Shown piece after piece: positions 27,320 to 39,162 of a stretch of DNA of 64,000 nucleotides. Origin of the DNA: SKKY01 sp965228015 (GTDB taxonomy: Bacteria > Bacillota > Peptococcia > Peptococcales > SKKY01); the NCBI GenBank assembly GCA_965228015.1, contig OZ245787.1:1674001-1738000 (forward strand), read 5' to 3'. Position 1 is the stretch's first letter, and each line of letters begins with the position of its first letter. The position numbers and the translations under genes were made by a program. A model generated the notes under the pieces. The model saw only the letters and a list, made by a program, of their open reading frames with translations. It had not been told where the DNA came from and did no database searches.

Positions 27320-27557
27320 TAAAAGAGATATCCTAATCGATGCCGTTAACCGCAATCTCCCATTATTAGCATTCATCTTTGAAAAATACCTTGCTGTTGG
27401 CCAATCAAAGAGATGCAGCATCTGAGTTAGCAGAATATGGCGACAACGTCAGGAAGCACGCTTTTTTGGCAATAGCGATTAAGCTTTGCAAGGAGTGAAA
27501 GAATTATTCTTCGCTAATTATTCTTGATTAAATTTTAGCCTTAGGACATCTCTTTTA
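27320..27557 (-). ncRNA. Candidate bridge RNA of the IS110 element
   Basis: The noncoding stretch upstream of the recombinase is bounded by AAAAGAGATATCCTAA (27321-27336) and TTAGGACATCTCTTTT (27541-27556), which pair at 15 of 16 positions, extended by one T-A pair. Inside are further stems, for example TAGCGA (27473-27478) with TCGCTA (27511-27516) and the palindromic AGATGCAGCATCT (27411-27423). IS110-group elements are known to encode a bridge RNA with target- and donor-binding loops in this position and on the recombinase strand. That this is the bridge RNA is inference from place and structure; the loops have not been assigned. Confidence 0.5.
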
Positions 27558-27624
27558 ACAATAAAAAAATATTGTTAGACTGGTAAAAAACAAGGTTTAA
27601 ACATAGTATACGAGGATTGAGTCA

Positions 27625-28218
27625 ATGAAGGTAATTGGTCTTACAGGAGGTATAGCTTCTGGAAAAAGTACAATAACAAAGTATATTGAAAGTAAAGGAA
27701 TTCCTGTTGTTGACGGTGACCGGGTTTCCCGGGAAGTAGTTCTTCCGGGCTCAGAGGCTTTGCAAAAAATAGAGGAAGAGTTTGGAAAAGAATATATTCT
27801 TTCAGATGGTAATTTGGACAGAAAAAAAATGGGGAACCGTGTTTTTAATAATCCATTGGAGCGAAAAAAACTGGAAGGGATATTACATTCAATTATCCGG
27901 AATGAATTTATAAAAAAAATAAATGAATATAAAGAAAACCCTGAAATTAAAATTGTTCTCTTGGATGCTGCTTTATTAATTGAGTCAAAAATGACCGACC
28001 TTACAGATAGTCTATGGCTGGTTTATGCAGATAAAGATATGCAAATAAAAAGAGTTATGACTAGAGACAATGTGTCAGAAAATATTGCATTAGCAATAAT
28101 TAATTCTCAAATGCTTCTTTCGGATAAAAAGAAATATGCGGATGAAATTATTGATAACAACAAAAGCTTTTCTGAAGTATATGAAAAAGTTGAAACTTTA
28201 TTAAAAAAATATAGTTAG
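27625..28218 (+). CDS. coaE: Dephospho-CoA kinase
   Basis: A 197-residue P-loop kinase for the last step of coenzyme A synthesis. Walker A GGIASGKST is at residues 8-16; DGDRVSREVV, the EKxL-type LEGILHSIIR segment, LLDAALLIES and the lid arginines in KRVMTRDN follow. Length and motifs are normal. The ATG at 27625 follows a weak site (ACGAGG). Separated from mutM by the IS110 element, so it must be driven from within or after that element. Confidence 0.95.
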   Translation: MKVIGLTGGIASGKSTITKYIESKGIPVVDGDRVSREVVLPGSEALQKIEEEFGKEYILSDGNLDRKKMGNRVFNNPLERKKLEGILHSIIRNEFIKKINEYKENPEIKIVLLDAALLIESKMTDLTDSLWLVYADKDMQIKRVMTRDNVSENIALAIINSQMLLSDKKKYADEIIDNNKSFSEVYEKVETLLKKYS

Positions 28219-28224
28219 TAATTC

Positions 28225-28262
28225 GCGTGTAAATCTTACTTTGAATTTACACGCCTTTTTTA
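28225..28262 (+). terminator. Terminator after coaE
   Basis: A 10-bp perfect stem GCGTGTAAAT/ATTTACACGC with a 10-nt loop and CTTTTTT. Confidence 0.9.
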
Positions 28263-28329
28263 GAAAAATACCTCATGGGGTAAGTAAATTTAAGTTAAAA
28301 ATATATTAGGTATTACTAAGGAGAATAAA

Positions 28330-30162
28330 ATGGAATCAGCAGTAAGTTTTCAAGGGGATTTTATAAAAGGCGAGCTATTCGATGCATATAACTATTTTGG
28401 AGCCCATGTGCAGGAAGAGGGTGTATTTTTCAGAGTATGGGGAGGAAATTCCTCTGAAATTTCTGTTGTAGGTGACTTTAATTCCTGGGATAAAAGTAAA
28501 AATCCAATGAAACATATTGATTCTGGTATATGGGAACTGTTTGTTGAAGGTCTGAAATCTGGAGAAATGTATAAATATGCAATTCTGGGCAAAGATAGAA
28601 AATTGACCAATAAAGCAGATCCTTTTGCATTTTATTCTGAGTACAGACCAGGTACTGCCTCAATTATTTACGACATAAAAAAGATACACAAGAAAAAAAC
28701 ATTTCAACTAAAGGAACATTTTAAAAATCCTCTCAATATTTATGAAATTCATTTAGGTTCATGGAAAAGAAAGAAAAAAGGAGAATTTTTAAATTACCGG
28801 GAAATTGCTCCTATGTTAGTTGAGCATTTAACAGAACATGGTTATAACTGTGTTGAAGTTATGCCGGTTATGGAACATCTCTTTGATGCTTCCTGGGGGT
28901 ATCAAACAACAGGTTTTTATTCTCCCACAAGCAGATATGGAACTCCAGAGGACTTTAAATTTTTCATAGACTATCTTCATAAACATGAAATAGGAGTTAT
29001 TCTTGATTGGTCTCCGGGATATTTTTGCCAGGATGAACATGGCTTAAGAGAATTCGATGGGGAAAAATTATATGAAAGTACTGCTCACCCAGAGTGGGGA
29101 ACATTAAATTTTGATTTTCAAAGGGGTGAAGTAAGATCTTTTTTAATTTCAAATGCCTTATATTGGCTGGAAGTATTTGCTGTTGATGGATTAAGAGTAG
29201 ATGCAGTTTCAAGCATGCTTTATCTGGATTATGGGATAAAAAATAATTCCTGGAGAAGAAATCTTTATGGAGGAAATGAGAACCTTGAAGCTATAGATTT
29301 TATTAAATATCTGAACAAGAAAGTTTTCGAAAAGTTTCCCCATGCCCTTATGATAGCAGAAGAATCCATAGCCTGGCCTTTAGTTACCTATCCGGTACAT
29401 GAAGGGGGACTTGGTTTTAACTATAAGTGGAATATGGGATGGATGAATGATACTTTGAAATATGGAGAAATGGAACCATATTTTAAAGGATTTAATCATG
29501 GTCTTATTAACTTTTCAATGATCTATGCTTTTACAGAAAATTTTATTCTTCCTTTTTCCCACGATGAAGCTGTTCGTGGTAAAAAATCCCTGATAAATAA
29601 AATGCCAGGGTACTATGAAGATAAATTTGCAAACCTCAGATCCCTGCTTACTTATATGATTTGCCATCCTGGTAAGAAGCTGACTTTTATGGGAACAGAA
29701 ATTGCTCCCTTTACCGAATGGAATGAGAACATTGAATTGGAATGGTTTCTTTTAGAGTTCCCAATTCATAAAGAATTTAATGAATTTGTAAAAAAACTAA
29801 ATAAATTATATTTGTGGGAAGAGGCCTTATGGATAAAAGATAAAAGCTGGGAAGGTTTTCAGTGGATAGATGCGGAGAATCACATACAAAAAGTTATTTC
29901 CTTTGTAAGGAATGGAGAAAAAAGCAAGCTATTAACAGTAATAAATTTTTCCGAGTTTAATTATCAGGGATTCTGGCTGGGAGTTCCCGAGGAAGAATCT
30001 TATACCTTAATGTTAAATTCCGACCAGAAAGAGTTTGGTGGAAAAAATTTTAAAGTAAAGAAAACTGCAAGATCAAAAGAAAAAGAAATACATGGCTGTA
30101 AAAACGGAATTAGCATTAATATCCCGGCGTTTTCAGCTTTAATATATAAAATCAGGATGTGA
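28330..30162 (+). CDS. glgB: 1,4-alpha-glucan branching enzyme
   Basis: A 610-residue GH13 glycogen branching enzyme. N-terminal CBM48 domain (about 25-115: FRVWGGNSSEISVVGDFNSW), then the barrel with EIHLGSW, the nucleophile Asp in GLRVDAVSSMLYLDY (about residue 293), acid/base Glu in IAEESIAW and the third carboxylate in FSHDEAVRGK. A C-terminal beta domain ends FSALIYKIRM. It is complete and without lesions, the only intact member of the glycogen cluster, although GlgA, GlgC, GlgD and GlgP that follow it are all broken. Ribosome site AAGGAG; the glgP start follows 4 bp after its stop. Confidence 0.95.
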   Translation: MESAVSFQGDFIKGELFDAYNYFGAHVQEEGVFFRVWGGNSSEISVVGDFNSWDKSKNPMKHIDSGIWELFVEGLKSGEMYKYAILGKDRKLTNKADPFAFYSEYRPGTASIIYDIKKIHKKKTFQLKEHFKNPLNIYEIHLGSWKRKKKGEFLNYREIAPMLVEHLTEHGYNCVEVMPVMEHLFDASWGYQTTGFYSPTSRYGTPEDFKFFIDYLHKHEIGVILDWSPGYFCQDEHGLREFDGEKLYESTAHPEWGTLNFDFQRGEVRSFLISNALYWLEVFAVDGLRVDAVSSMLYLDYGIKNNSWRRNLYGGNENLEAIDFIKYLNKKVFEKFPHALMIAEESIAWPLVTYPVHEGGLGFNYKWNMGWMNDTLKYGEMEPYFKGFNHGLINFSMIYAFTENFILPFSHDEAVRGKKSLINKMPGYYEDKFANLRSLLTYMICHPGKKLTFMGTEIAPFTEWNENIELEWFLLEFPIHKEFNEFVKKLNKLYLWEEALWIKDKSWEGFQWIDAENHIQKVISFVRNGEKSKLLTVINFSEFNYQGFWLGVPEEESYTLMLNSDQKEFGGKNFKVKKTARSKEKEIHGCKNGISINIPAFSALIYKIRM

Positions 30163-30166
30163 TTGT

Positions 30167-32575
30167 ATGTTAAGAGATAAAGAAGCTTTTAAGAAAATGT
30201 ATGTAGAAAAATTTGAAGAGACAACAGGAATGAATATTTCTGATGGTACTGATCAGGATAAACATCAGGCCCTGGCTGTTTTAGTAAGGGATGAAATAAT
30301 GCCTTATTGGGTTGACAGCAATGTTGAGTACAGAGATACAGATAAGAAACAGGTGTATTATTTTTCTATAGAATATCTTTTAGGGAAGATGCTTAGATCA
30401 TATTTATACAGCTTAGGTATTGAAGAAATTGTTGAAGAAGGACTGAAAGATTTAGGAATTGATTTAAAGAAAATTGAGCTTAGAGAAAAGGATGCAGGCC
30501 TGGGTAATGGTGGTTTAGGTCGTTTGGCAGCATGTTATCTTGACTCTATGTCCTATCGTAATGTAGCTGGTCACGGTTGTGGAATCAGATATAAATATGG
30601 CCTTTTTGAACAAAAAATTATTGATGAACATCAGGTTGAAATTCCTGACAACTGGCTTAAATACGATAATATGTGGGAAATTAAAAAAACAAGTAAACAA
30701 ATATTAGTAAAATTTTACGGAACAATAAGGTCGGAAGAGAAGAATGGCCGCCTTGAGTTTATTCATGAAAATTATGAACCAGTTGTTGCTGTTCCCTATG
30801 ATTTACCTGTGGTTGGACAGCATTACAAAGTAAATACACTGAGACTTTTTGGATCAGAGCCTTATATTAGTGATCATGATCTTTCTGATATGGACAGAGC
30901 CGCATACTTAAAAAGTATAGAATACAGAAGGTCTGTAGAGGCTATTTCAGAAATTCTTTACCCTAATGATCATAATTATGAGGGGAAAGTCTTACGACTA
31001 AAACAACAGTATTTTCTTTGCGCTGCAGGCCTGGGCTCAATAATAAGAACATATAAAAAGAAAAAAATGCCATTTTCCAGCATGGCGGATTACATTGCAA
31101 TTCACATAAATGATACTCACCCCTGTATTAGCTATACCGGAATTAATGAGAATTTTAATGGACGAAGAAGAGCTTACCTGGGAAGATGCCTGGAATCTTA
31201 CAACAAAAATAATTTCTTTTACCAATCACACAACTTTGCCGGAAGCTTTGGAAGTATGGCCTGAGCAGATGATAAAAAATCTTCTCCCAAGAATGTATAT
31301 GATAATTCAGGAAATCGAAAAAAATTTGCACAGGAACTAACTGAAAATTTTCCTGATAAACAAGAAAAAGTGGACAAAATGAGAATTATTAATCATGGAA
31401 CTATAAGAATGGCTAATCTTGCAATTGTTGCTTCTCACTCAATTAATGGGGTAGCAAAGCTTCATACAGACATATTGAAAAATCATCTTTTTAAAGAATT
31501 TTTTGAAATAATACCCCATAAGTTTAACAATAAAACAAACGGAGTAAGCCATCGCAGATTCTTAATAAAATCTAATCCAGAGCTGGCAAAGCTTATAGAT
31601 AAGGAAGCTGGAGCACAATGGAGAAATGAACCTCGTCATATGGTGGACTTACTAAAGAATATTGATGATGACAGCTACCGTAAATTATTTTTGGATATAA
31701 AAAGAAATAATAAAGCAAACCTGTCTGATCAGATATTAAAATGTTGTGATTTAAAAGTAGATCCTGATTCAATCTTTGACGTCCAGGTTAAAAGAATCCA
31801 TGCTTATAAAAGGCAGTTATTAAACGCCATGCACATTGCAGATTTATATTTACGCCTAAAGGATAATTCGAATTTTGATATATCTCCAAGGACTTTTATT
31901 ATTGGCGGAAAAGCTGCTCCTAATTATTTTTTTGCCAAAAAAGTTATTCGTCTTATTAATCAGCTGGCCTATAGAATAAATAATGATAAATCTGTTAAAG
32001 GAAAAATAAAAGTAGTTTTTGTAGAAAATTTTAATGTGTCTAAAGGGGAATTAATATATCCTGCATGTGATATAAGCGAGCAAATATCCACAGCAACCAA
32101 GGAAACTTCCGGAACAGGTAACATGAAGTTTATGATGAATGGTGCTATAACTTTGGGAACTCTTGATAGTGCTAATATTGAAATAAAGGAGCAAGTGGGA
32201 ATTGAAAATATTTTTATTTTTGGTCTGACTTCAGAGGAAGTTTTAAGATACAACAAGTTTGGTGGCTACAATGCCTGGGAGGAATATCAAAAAAATGAAT
32301 CCCTTCAAAGAGTAATTGATTATTTTAACAGACGTTGTTTTGATTCCGGGAGTAATGAGTTTCATGATATATATGATACTTTACTTAATCGAAATGGTGA
32401 ATTTTTTGTTCTTAAAGACTTTGACTCCTACGCTGGGGTTCAAAATCAGATTTCAGAAAAATTTAAAAACAAAAACAGATGGTCTAAAATGATGATTTAT
32501 AATATTGCAAAATCCTTTTACTTTAGCAGTGACCGGAGTATTGATGAATATGCCAGAGGAATTTGGGGTCTATAG
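30167..32575 (+). pseudogene. glgP: Glycogen phosphorylase, two frameshifts
   Basis: A GT35 phosphorylase releasing glucose 1-phosphate. DAGLGNGGLGRLAACYLDSM, RYKYGLFEQ and the pyridoxal site region KETSGTGNMKFMMNGAITLGT are readable; the C-terminal part runs open from about 31320 to 32575. Two single-base indels break it: an extra C in a C run near 31118 (HINDTHP then VLAIPELMRILMDEEEL) and an indel in an A7 run near 31322 (IQEI then RKFAQELTENF). Each piece is conserved, so the loss is recent. Confidence 0.93.
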
Positions 32576-32591
32576 AAAGGGGAAGCTACTA

Positions 32592-33682
32592 ATGTGGAAA
32601 AAAGAATGTGTGGCAATGATCTTGGCTGGAGGTCAGGGCAGCAGGCTTGGTATTTTAACAAAAGGAAATGCTAAGCCGGGTGTTCCTTTCGGTGGAAAGT
32701 TCAGAATAATAGATTTTGTACTAAGTAATTGTAAACGTTCAAATATTGATACTGTTGAAGTTCTGACCCAGTATAAGCCTTTGGTATTAAATAAGTATTT
32801 AGCAAATGGCAGTCCCTGGGATTTAGACAGTTATCATGGGGGCCTATATATTCATCCTCCATATGTTACGGAGGATGAAGGAAACTGGTATGAAGGTACG
32901 GCGGATGCAATATTTCAAAATCTAGATTATTTAGAACAATATAATCCGGAATATGTATTGGTTCTTTCTGGAGATCACACATACAACATGGATTACAGAG
33001 ATATGTTGGAAGAACATAAAAAAAGTGTTGGAGATCTTACTATTGCAGTACTTGAAGTCCCCTGGGATGAAGCTTCACGTTTTGGTGTAATGAAAACAGA
33101 TGAAAAGGGAAAAATAACAGGCTTTGAAGAAAAGGCAAAAAACCCCTCAAGTAATCTTGCCTCCATGGGAATTTATATATTTAACTATGAAATATTAAAA
33201 GAGTTTTTAACAGAAGATCATCAAGATAAAGATTCTGAACATGATTTTGGGAAGAACATCATTCCAAAAATACTGGAAGCCAATAGAAATCTATTTGCAT
33301 ACAGATTTAATGGATATTGGAGGGATGTAGGTACTTTGGAAAGTTATTATTAGGCAAACATGGATCTTTTAGAATCTACACCCTCGTTAAATGATGTTCT
33401 TTTTGGCGAACAGAGAGTTTACTTCAATTATAAATTTCTTCCACCTCATTACATAGGAGAAAGGGCAAAGATAAAAAATCTATTGCTGCAGACGGTTCAA
33501 CAATACTTGGAGAAATATCAAATTCTATTGTTTTTGCAGGATCTTTTGTAGGGGAAAAAGTTAAGCTGGAAGGTTGTATATTGTTGCCCAATGCTCATCT
33601 TGAAGGAGAGAAAACATATAAAAATGTAACTATTACTGAAGATAATATTGTTATAAAAATAAGTAAAGGGGATGACCAATGA
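32592..33682 (+). pseudogene. glgC: Glucose-1-phosphate adenylyltransferase, amber codon and frameshift
   Basis: Makes ADP-glucose for glycogen synthesis. Start ATG at 32592 behind AAAGGGGAAG; the nucleotidyltransferase signature ILAGGQGSRLGILTKGNAKPGVPFGG and the substrate region YEGTADAIFQNL, SGDHTYNMDY, FNGYWRDVGTLESYY are perfect. TAG at 33351-33353 replaces the residue after ESYY, and an A-run indel near 33472 shifts the start of the left-handed beta-helix domain (SIAADGSTILGEIS). The stop overlaps the glgD start by 4 bp. Confidence 0.93.
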
Positions 33683-34735
33683 GAAGGTTCGTAGGCTTAA
33701 TTGTTAACAAGAACCGGGAAAATAAAGGTAAAGCAATTACTCCTATTGCTTCAAAATATCGCCTTATTGATTTTCCTCTTTCTAACATGGTAAATGCGGG
33801 AGCAAAAAATATTGGGGTAATTTTAGATAATAATTCCAGGGCAATTTCTGACCATTTAGGTAGTGGGAAAGATTGGGGTTTGGAAAGAAATGCAAACGGA
33901 TTATATTTTCTTGAAACGGATCATATGACACTAAAAAACTATGATGCTTCAAATGACCTTAGGGATTTACTGAAAAATATTGATTTTCTTTTAAATATTA
34001 AAGAAGAATATGTGTTAATATCCGGATGTAATTTTGTTGCGAATATTGATTATCAAAAAATATTTAAGGAAATGTGTAAAGAAAATTGTGATCTGTTGCT
34101 TTTTTATAAGAAAAATGCAGATAAATTATTTGATGTTAACGAAATAATTATAGACAATAATGGAAAATTCCAGGGAATTGAATATATAAAAGAAGAGGGA
34201 ATCCCAGAGAATCTTTTTATGGAAAGTTTTTTATTAAAAAAGATGTCCTTATTGGCCTTTTGAGAACAGCAAATCGCTCAGGTATTTTATGTATGAACGA
34301 ATTATTGGTAAAAATAAAAGAGGAAATTAATATATCTTTATATGAGTATCGAGATATATCTTTCTATATTGATGGACCAAAAAGATACTTTGAAGCAAAT
34401 ATGGCATTTTAAACCAGGAAATCTGGACTAATATTTTTAATAATGGATTAAGGCAGATATTCACTCAAAATAGTGATTATCCTCCAACAATTTATGGAGA
34501 ATCCTCAAAAATATTTTAACAAGCGGGGACCAAATTGATGGAAAAGTAAAAAATTCAGTTATATTTAGAAACGTAAAGATTCAAAAAATGCAATAGTGGA
34601 AAACTGTATTATTGGAGATAACTCAATTGTTGAAAAGGAGTTCATTTGAAAAATATTATTCTGGAAGCAGATTGCAGAATAAGCAAAGATACAACCTTGA
34701 TAAGCTCTTCGGAAAATCCCGTGGTAATTAGTTAG
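33679..34735 (+). pseudogene. glgD: GlgD-type ADP-glucose pyrophosphorylase subunit, at least five frameshifts
   Basis: The regulatory partner of GlgC in Firmicutes. The N-terminal half (KYRLIDFPLSNMVNAGAKNIGVI, LRDLLKNIDFLL) is open to 34263. After that the frame changes near 34238, 34412, 34518, 34590 and 34645; reading across them gives a normal GlgD C-terminus (TANRSGILCMNELL, SDYPPTIYGESS, IVENCIIGDNSIVEKG). One of the most decayed genes of the cluster. Confidence 0.9.
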
Positions 34736-34739
34736 GCAG

Positions 34740-36143
34740 GTGATTAAACTGAACATTCTAATGGCAGCTTCAGAAGCATATCCATATTCTAAATCCGGGG
34801 GTTTAGCAGATGTAATGGGAACATTACCTAGATATCTGGGTAAAATGAATAATGAAGTTTCCCTTGTGCTACCTCTTTATGCTTCAACAAGAAGAAAATA
34901 TTTCAAAAAATGACAAAAGAAAAAGAGTTAGAAGTTTCTCTTAACTGGAGAAAACAATATTGTGGGGTATGGAAAATTACTGAAGAAAATATAAACTGCT
35001 ACTTTATTGAAAATGACTATTATTTTAACCGTGAAAATTTCTATGGATATTATGATGATGGGGAAAGATTTATATTTTTCAGCAAAGCAATTACAGAACT
35101 GATTCGTGACATGGAGAATCCCTCTCAGGTGGTTCATACCCATGACTGACAGACAGCGGCAGTAAATGTTTACTTGCAGGAAAAAGTTAAAACTGTTTTT
35201 ACTATTCATAACTTAAGATATCAGGGCAGGTTTGGAAGAGAAGCTTTTGATGAACTAATGGATCTGCCAGAGACTTATTTTACTGATAAGGGCCTGGAGT
35301 ATTATGGAGATTTAAATCTAATGAAAGGCAGCATAATCTTTGTTAATCATATAACGACAGTAAGTCCTAATTATAGTAAAGAAATTATGGGAGAATTTTT
35401 TGGCGAAGGGTTAGATGGAGTTTTAAGAGCAAATGAACAGAAGGTTTCTGGAATTTTAAATGGTTTAGACTATGAGGAATATAATCCTTGTAATGATAAA
35501 GCTTTGTTTTATAACTATCGGAGTTCCATGGACAGAAAATTAAGAAACAAAGAAAAACTTCAGGAAATTTGCGAATTGGAAGTAAATAAGAAGAAACCAT
35601 TACCGACCCTGGCTTCCAGGTTTACCGAACAAAAAGGGCTAGATCTTTTAATATATATTATGGATGAACTTCTTAGGAAGGATATTCAGCTGATAGTCCA
35701 TGGCAATGGAGAAAAATATTATGAAGATACTTTAAGAAGCTTTGAAAAAAATATCCTGATAATTACAGGCTTGTTCAAGGCTTTAAAGAGAACATGGCCA
35801 GAAGAATTTATTCTGGGGGAGATATTTTTTAATGCCTTCTCTTTTTGAACCCTGTGGAATAAGTCAGATGATTGCTTTAAATTATGGGAACATTCCTGTG
35901 GTGAGAGAAGTTGGAGGACTTAAAGATACTATTATTCCTTTTAACGAATTTACCGGTGAGGGAAATGGTTTCAGCTTTGCAAATTATAATGGTGAAGAAT
36001 TTCTAAAAATAATTGAATATGCATTGGAAATTTATAAAGAAAAAGATAAGTGGAATGAATTATTTAAAAATGCTTTAAAATCAAAATTCACTTGGGAAAA
36101 ATCTGCAAAAGAATATATGGAAATATATAAAAATATTAAATAA
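34740..36143 (+). pseudogene. glgA: Glycogen synthase, opal codon and several frameshifts
   Basis: GT5 ADP-glucose-dependent glycogen synthase. A GTG start at 34740 gives KLNILMAASEAYPYSKSGGLADVMG, which holds the ADP-glucose-binding KxGGL motif. Disruptions: frame change near 34895, TGA at 35147-35149 in VVHTHD-stop-QTAAV where HDW is universal (TGG to TGA), frame changes between about 35600 and 35835, after which SLFEPCGISQMIALNYG and the end to 36143 read normally. No functional product is expected. Confidence 0.93.
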
Positions 36144-36160
36144 AAAGGACTGATTAAATA

Positions 36161-37907
36161 ATGATTTACCATAATTCACAGGAAGAATATTACAGAAGTC
36201 CTTTAGGGGCCCTAGAAACGGGGAGTGATATAACTCTAAGAATTAAGGTTTCAGATAAAATAAATAATGTAAATGTATATTACTGGACTGAAAGTACAGG
36301 AAATATAAAAATGAAAATGAATCTATCTGAAAAACTTGAAGGATATGGGATTTATTCAGTAAAAATTAATGTTGGAATGAAGCCTCAGCTTTTATGGTAT
36401 AACTTTAGTTTCGAAGAGGAAGAATTTTTTATGGAAACAATGAGGATGGACTGGGTGGAGAAGGCAGGGTTTACAAGGAAAAACTTTTAAGTTACCAGGT
36501 GACAATTTATAAACCATTTTCTCTTCCTTCTTGGTACAAGGAAAGTATAGTTTATCAAATTTTTCCTGACAGATTCAATAAAAGTAAAAATCAGGATCCT
36601 TTTAAGGCAGGGAAAAAGAATGCCTTGATTCATCTTGACTGGAATGATGAACCTCATTATATTCGGAACAAAAAGGGTGAGGTAATTTACTGGGACTTCT
36701 TTGGTTGCGATCTTGAGGGAGTTGTGGAAAAAATGACTACCTTCAGGAATTAGGGATTAACTGCATCTATTTTAATCCAGCTTTTGAGGCAAGAAGTAAT
36801 AACCGCTATGATACGGGAGATTATCACAAAATAGACCCAATGCTTGGAACTAATGAATACTTTGAAAAGATGAAAAAAGAACTGGCTAAAAAAGGCATAA
36901 AGGTAATTCTTGATGGAGTTTTAACCATACAGGGGGCAGACAGTATATATTTTAATAAATTTGGCAGTTATGATTCTGAAGGAGCATATAATAGTCAGAA
37001 TTTTAAATACTTTAACTGGTACATTTTCGGAAAATATCCTGAGAAATATGAATCCTGGTGGGGAATTACGGATCTTCCAAATGTTGATGAAATGGATCCG
37101 GATTATCAGGACTTTATTTACAATAATCCCGATGGAGTAATCAGATATTGGCTGGAAAAAGGTGCCGCTGGCTGGCGTCTGGATGTTGTTGATGAATTGC
37201 TAGAGCAATTTATTAAAGAAATCCGCAAGGCTGCAAAAGAGACTAAAGAAGATGCAGTAATAATTGGTGAAGTGTGGGAAGATGCATCTAATAAGGTAAG
37301 TTGCGGCAGAAGCAGGGAATATCTTCTTGGAGAGGAACTAGATGGTGCGACAAACTATCCTTTAAGGGAAATGCTTATTTCCTATATAAATGGAGAAACT
37401 ACTGCAGAAAAATTCCACAAAAAGATTATGAATATTTATGAAAACTATCCAAGAGAGTCTTTCTAAGGTACTTTTAATATATTGGGTAGTCATGATGTAG
37501 AAAGAATAGGCTCCCTTATATCCAAAGAAAAACTAAAAGCTTGTGTATATTTTCAAATGGCTTTCCCGGGAGTTCCGGTAATATATTATGGAGATGAAGC
37601 TGGTTTAAAAGGTCATAAAGATCCAGAAAACAGAAAAACATACCCCTGGGGAAGAGAAGATATAAAATTACTTAAGACCTATAAAGATGCAATAAAGATG
37701 AGAAAAGAACACAAGGTTTTTGTTGAGGGAAGTTTTTCCTCAGGTTATTGCAATGACAGTGTTTATTATTTTACAAGAGAAAATGAAGAAGAGCGTGCAA
37801 TAATTATTCTTAACAATACCCAGAAAGAATCTGAGTATAAAATAGAAATGTATGATGGGAAAATAGAGGCAGGTGGAGCAAGGGTTTTATATAAAAAAAA
37901 GACCTGA
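36161..37907 (+). pseudogene. GH13 neopullulanase/amylopullulanase-type alpha-glucan hydrolase, broken
   Basis: An intracellular GH13 enzyme with an N-terminal beta domain (YRSPLGALETGSDITLRIKV) and the barrel start SWYKESIVYQIFPDRF. Motif II GAAGWRLDVVDEL, motif III IIGEVWEDAS and motif IV LGSHDVERI are present. Frame changes near 36455 and 36740; a T-run loss near 36922 and a G-run gain near 36936 cancel each other but turn the conserved VFNHTG motif into VLTIQG; TAA at 37464-37466 stops the protein just before motif IV. Confidence 0.9.
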
Positions 37908-37911
37908 AAGC

Positions 37912-39155
37912 TTAAAAAGAAGTGCGGGAATATTATGCTATGTAACTTCTCTTAAGGGTGATGAAGCATATGGAACTTTTGGCGGTAAAGCATATCAGTT
38001 TGTAGATTTTCTTTCCAGAAGCTAACAAAAAGTATGGCAGATATTACCCTTAACCCAAGTTGATTCTTTGTTATCTCCTTATGCATTCCCTGACAGCTCT
38101 TCGGGGAATCATTTGTTAATTGATTTAAAAAACTTGATAAAGAAAATATATTGAGTAGTGAAGACTGGATAAGCATAAATAATAAAGATAAAAAAGAGTT
38201 TATAAAGAATAAAGAAAGATTATTATTTAAAATGTATGAAAGCCAGGAAAAGAAACAAGAAAGTTTTTCAGAATTTCTTCAAAGGATATTTTTGGATCAG
38301 TATTTAAAACTTAAAGATTATGCCAATAAAAAAAGAATTAAAATATTTGGAGATCTGCCATTCTATGTAAATTTAGATTCTAAGGATGTTTCTGAAAATA
38401 AAAAGTATTTTTTACTTGATGATAATGTAAAGCTTTTATATCAGTCGGCTGTTCCACCAGATGCTTTTCAAAAAAAGGGGCAGCTTTGGGGTGCTCCCGT
38501 ATATGATTGGGATAATTTAGAAAAAGATAACTTTTCTTATTGGGTTGAAAAAATAAAAAAGTTATCTCTTCTTTATGATTATTTGCGAATTGATCATTTC
38601 AGAGGCTTAGAATCCTACTACAGAGTAAGCTGGGATGCAAATGATGCAAAAGAAGGAGAATGGGTTAAAGTTCCAGGAGAGAAGCTTCTTGAACAGTTAA
38701 GTAAAATCCCCCAGGTTAAATTAATTGCAGAAAATCTAGGTTATATTACTCCTGAAGTAGAATATTTAATGGAAAAATATAATATTCCCGGAATGAAAAT
38801 ACTTCAATTTGTTGATGATGATTTATATTTAAAAAATGAAAAATCTGATACAGTATATTATACAGGGACTCATGATAATTAAATGCTTCTTTCCTGGATA
38901 AGAGAAAAGTATAATCCGGAAGAAGAAATGGAAAAAGATTTGTTATGGGATTTTATTAAAAAGGTATATTTTAGTAAAGCTGCCTGGGCAATTTTTCCTT
39001 TTCAGGATTTACTTGAACTGGATGATTCAGCAAGAATGAATACTCCAGGAACAGTTAATGGGAACTGGACATGGACATGGGAAGGGAATTTTGAAGAATT
39101 ATCTGAATTAGAAAACAAACTAAATCAACTAACAAAAATTTCTGACAGGAGATGA
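37912..39155 (+). pseudogene. malQ: 4-alpha-glucanotransferase (amylomaltase), broken
   Basis: GH77 enzyme that disproportionates maltodextrins. Start is unclear: homology begins KRSAGIL, but the expected start codon reads TTA. Frame changes near 38018-38035 and 38130. From 38151 the sequence is well preserved: IFGDLPFYVNLDSKDV, QLWGAPVYDW, YDYLRIDHFRGLESYY (nucleophile Asp) and AENLGYITPEVE. TAA at 38880-38882 replaces the Glu of the universal THDNE motif. The end RMNTPGTVNGNW is open. Confidence 0.9.
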
Positions 39156-39162
39156 AGCTAAT

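Larger units (their letters stand above)
25940..27580 (-). mobile_element. IS110-family element (boundaries approximate)
   Basis: Between mutM and coaE lies a minus-strand IS110-type recombinase (26002-27296) with a noncoding stretch of about 280 bp upstream of it. IS110 elements have no long inverted repeats, so exact ends cannot be read from one copy. The noncoding end has a strong long-range stem (27321-27336 with 27541-27556), described separately as a candidate bridge RNA. The insertion separates coaE from mutM. Confidence 0.8.
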
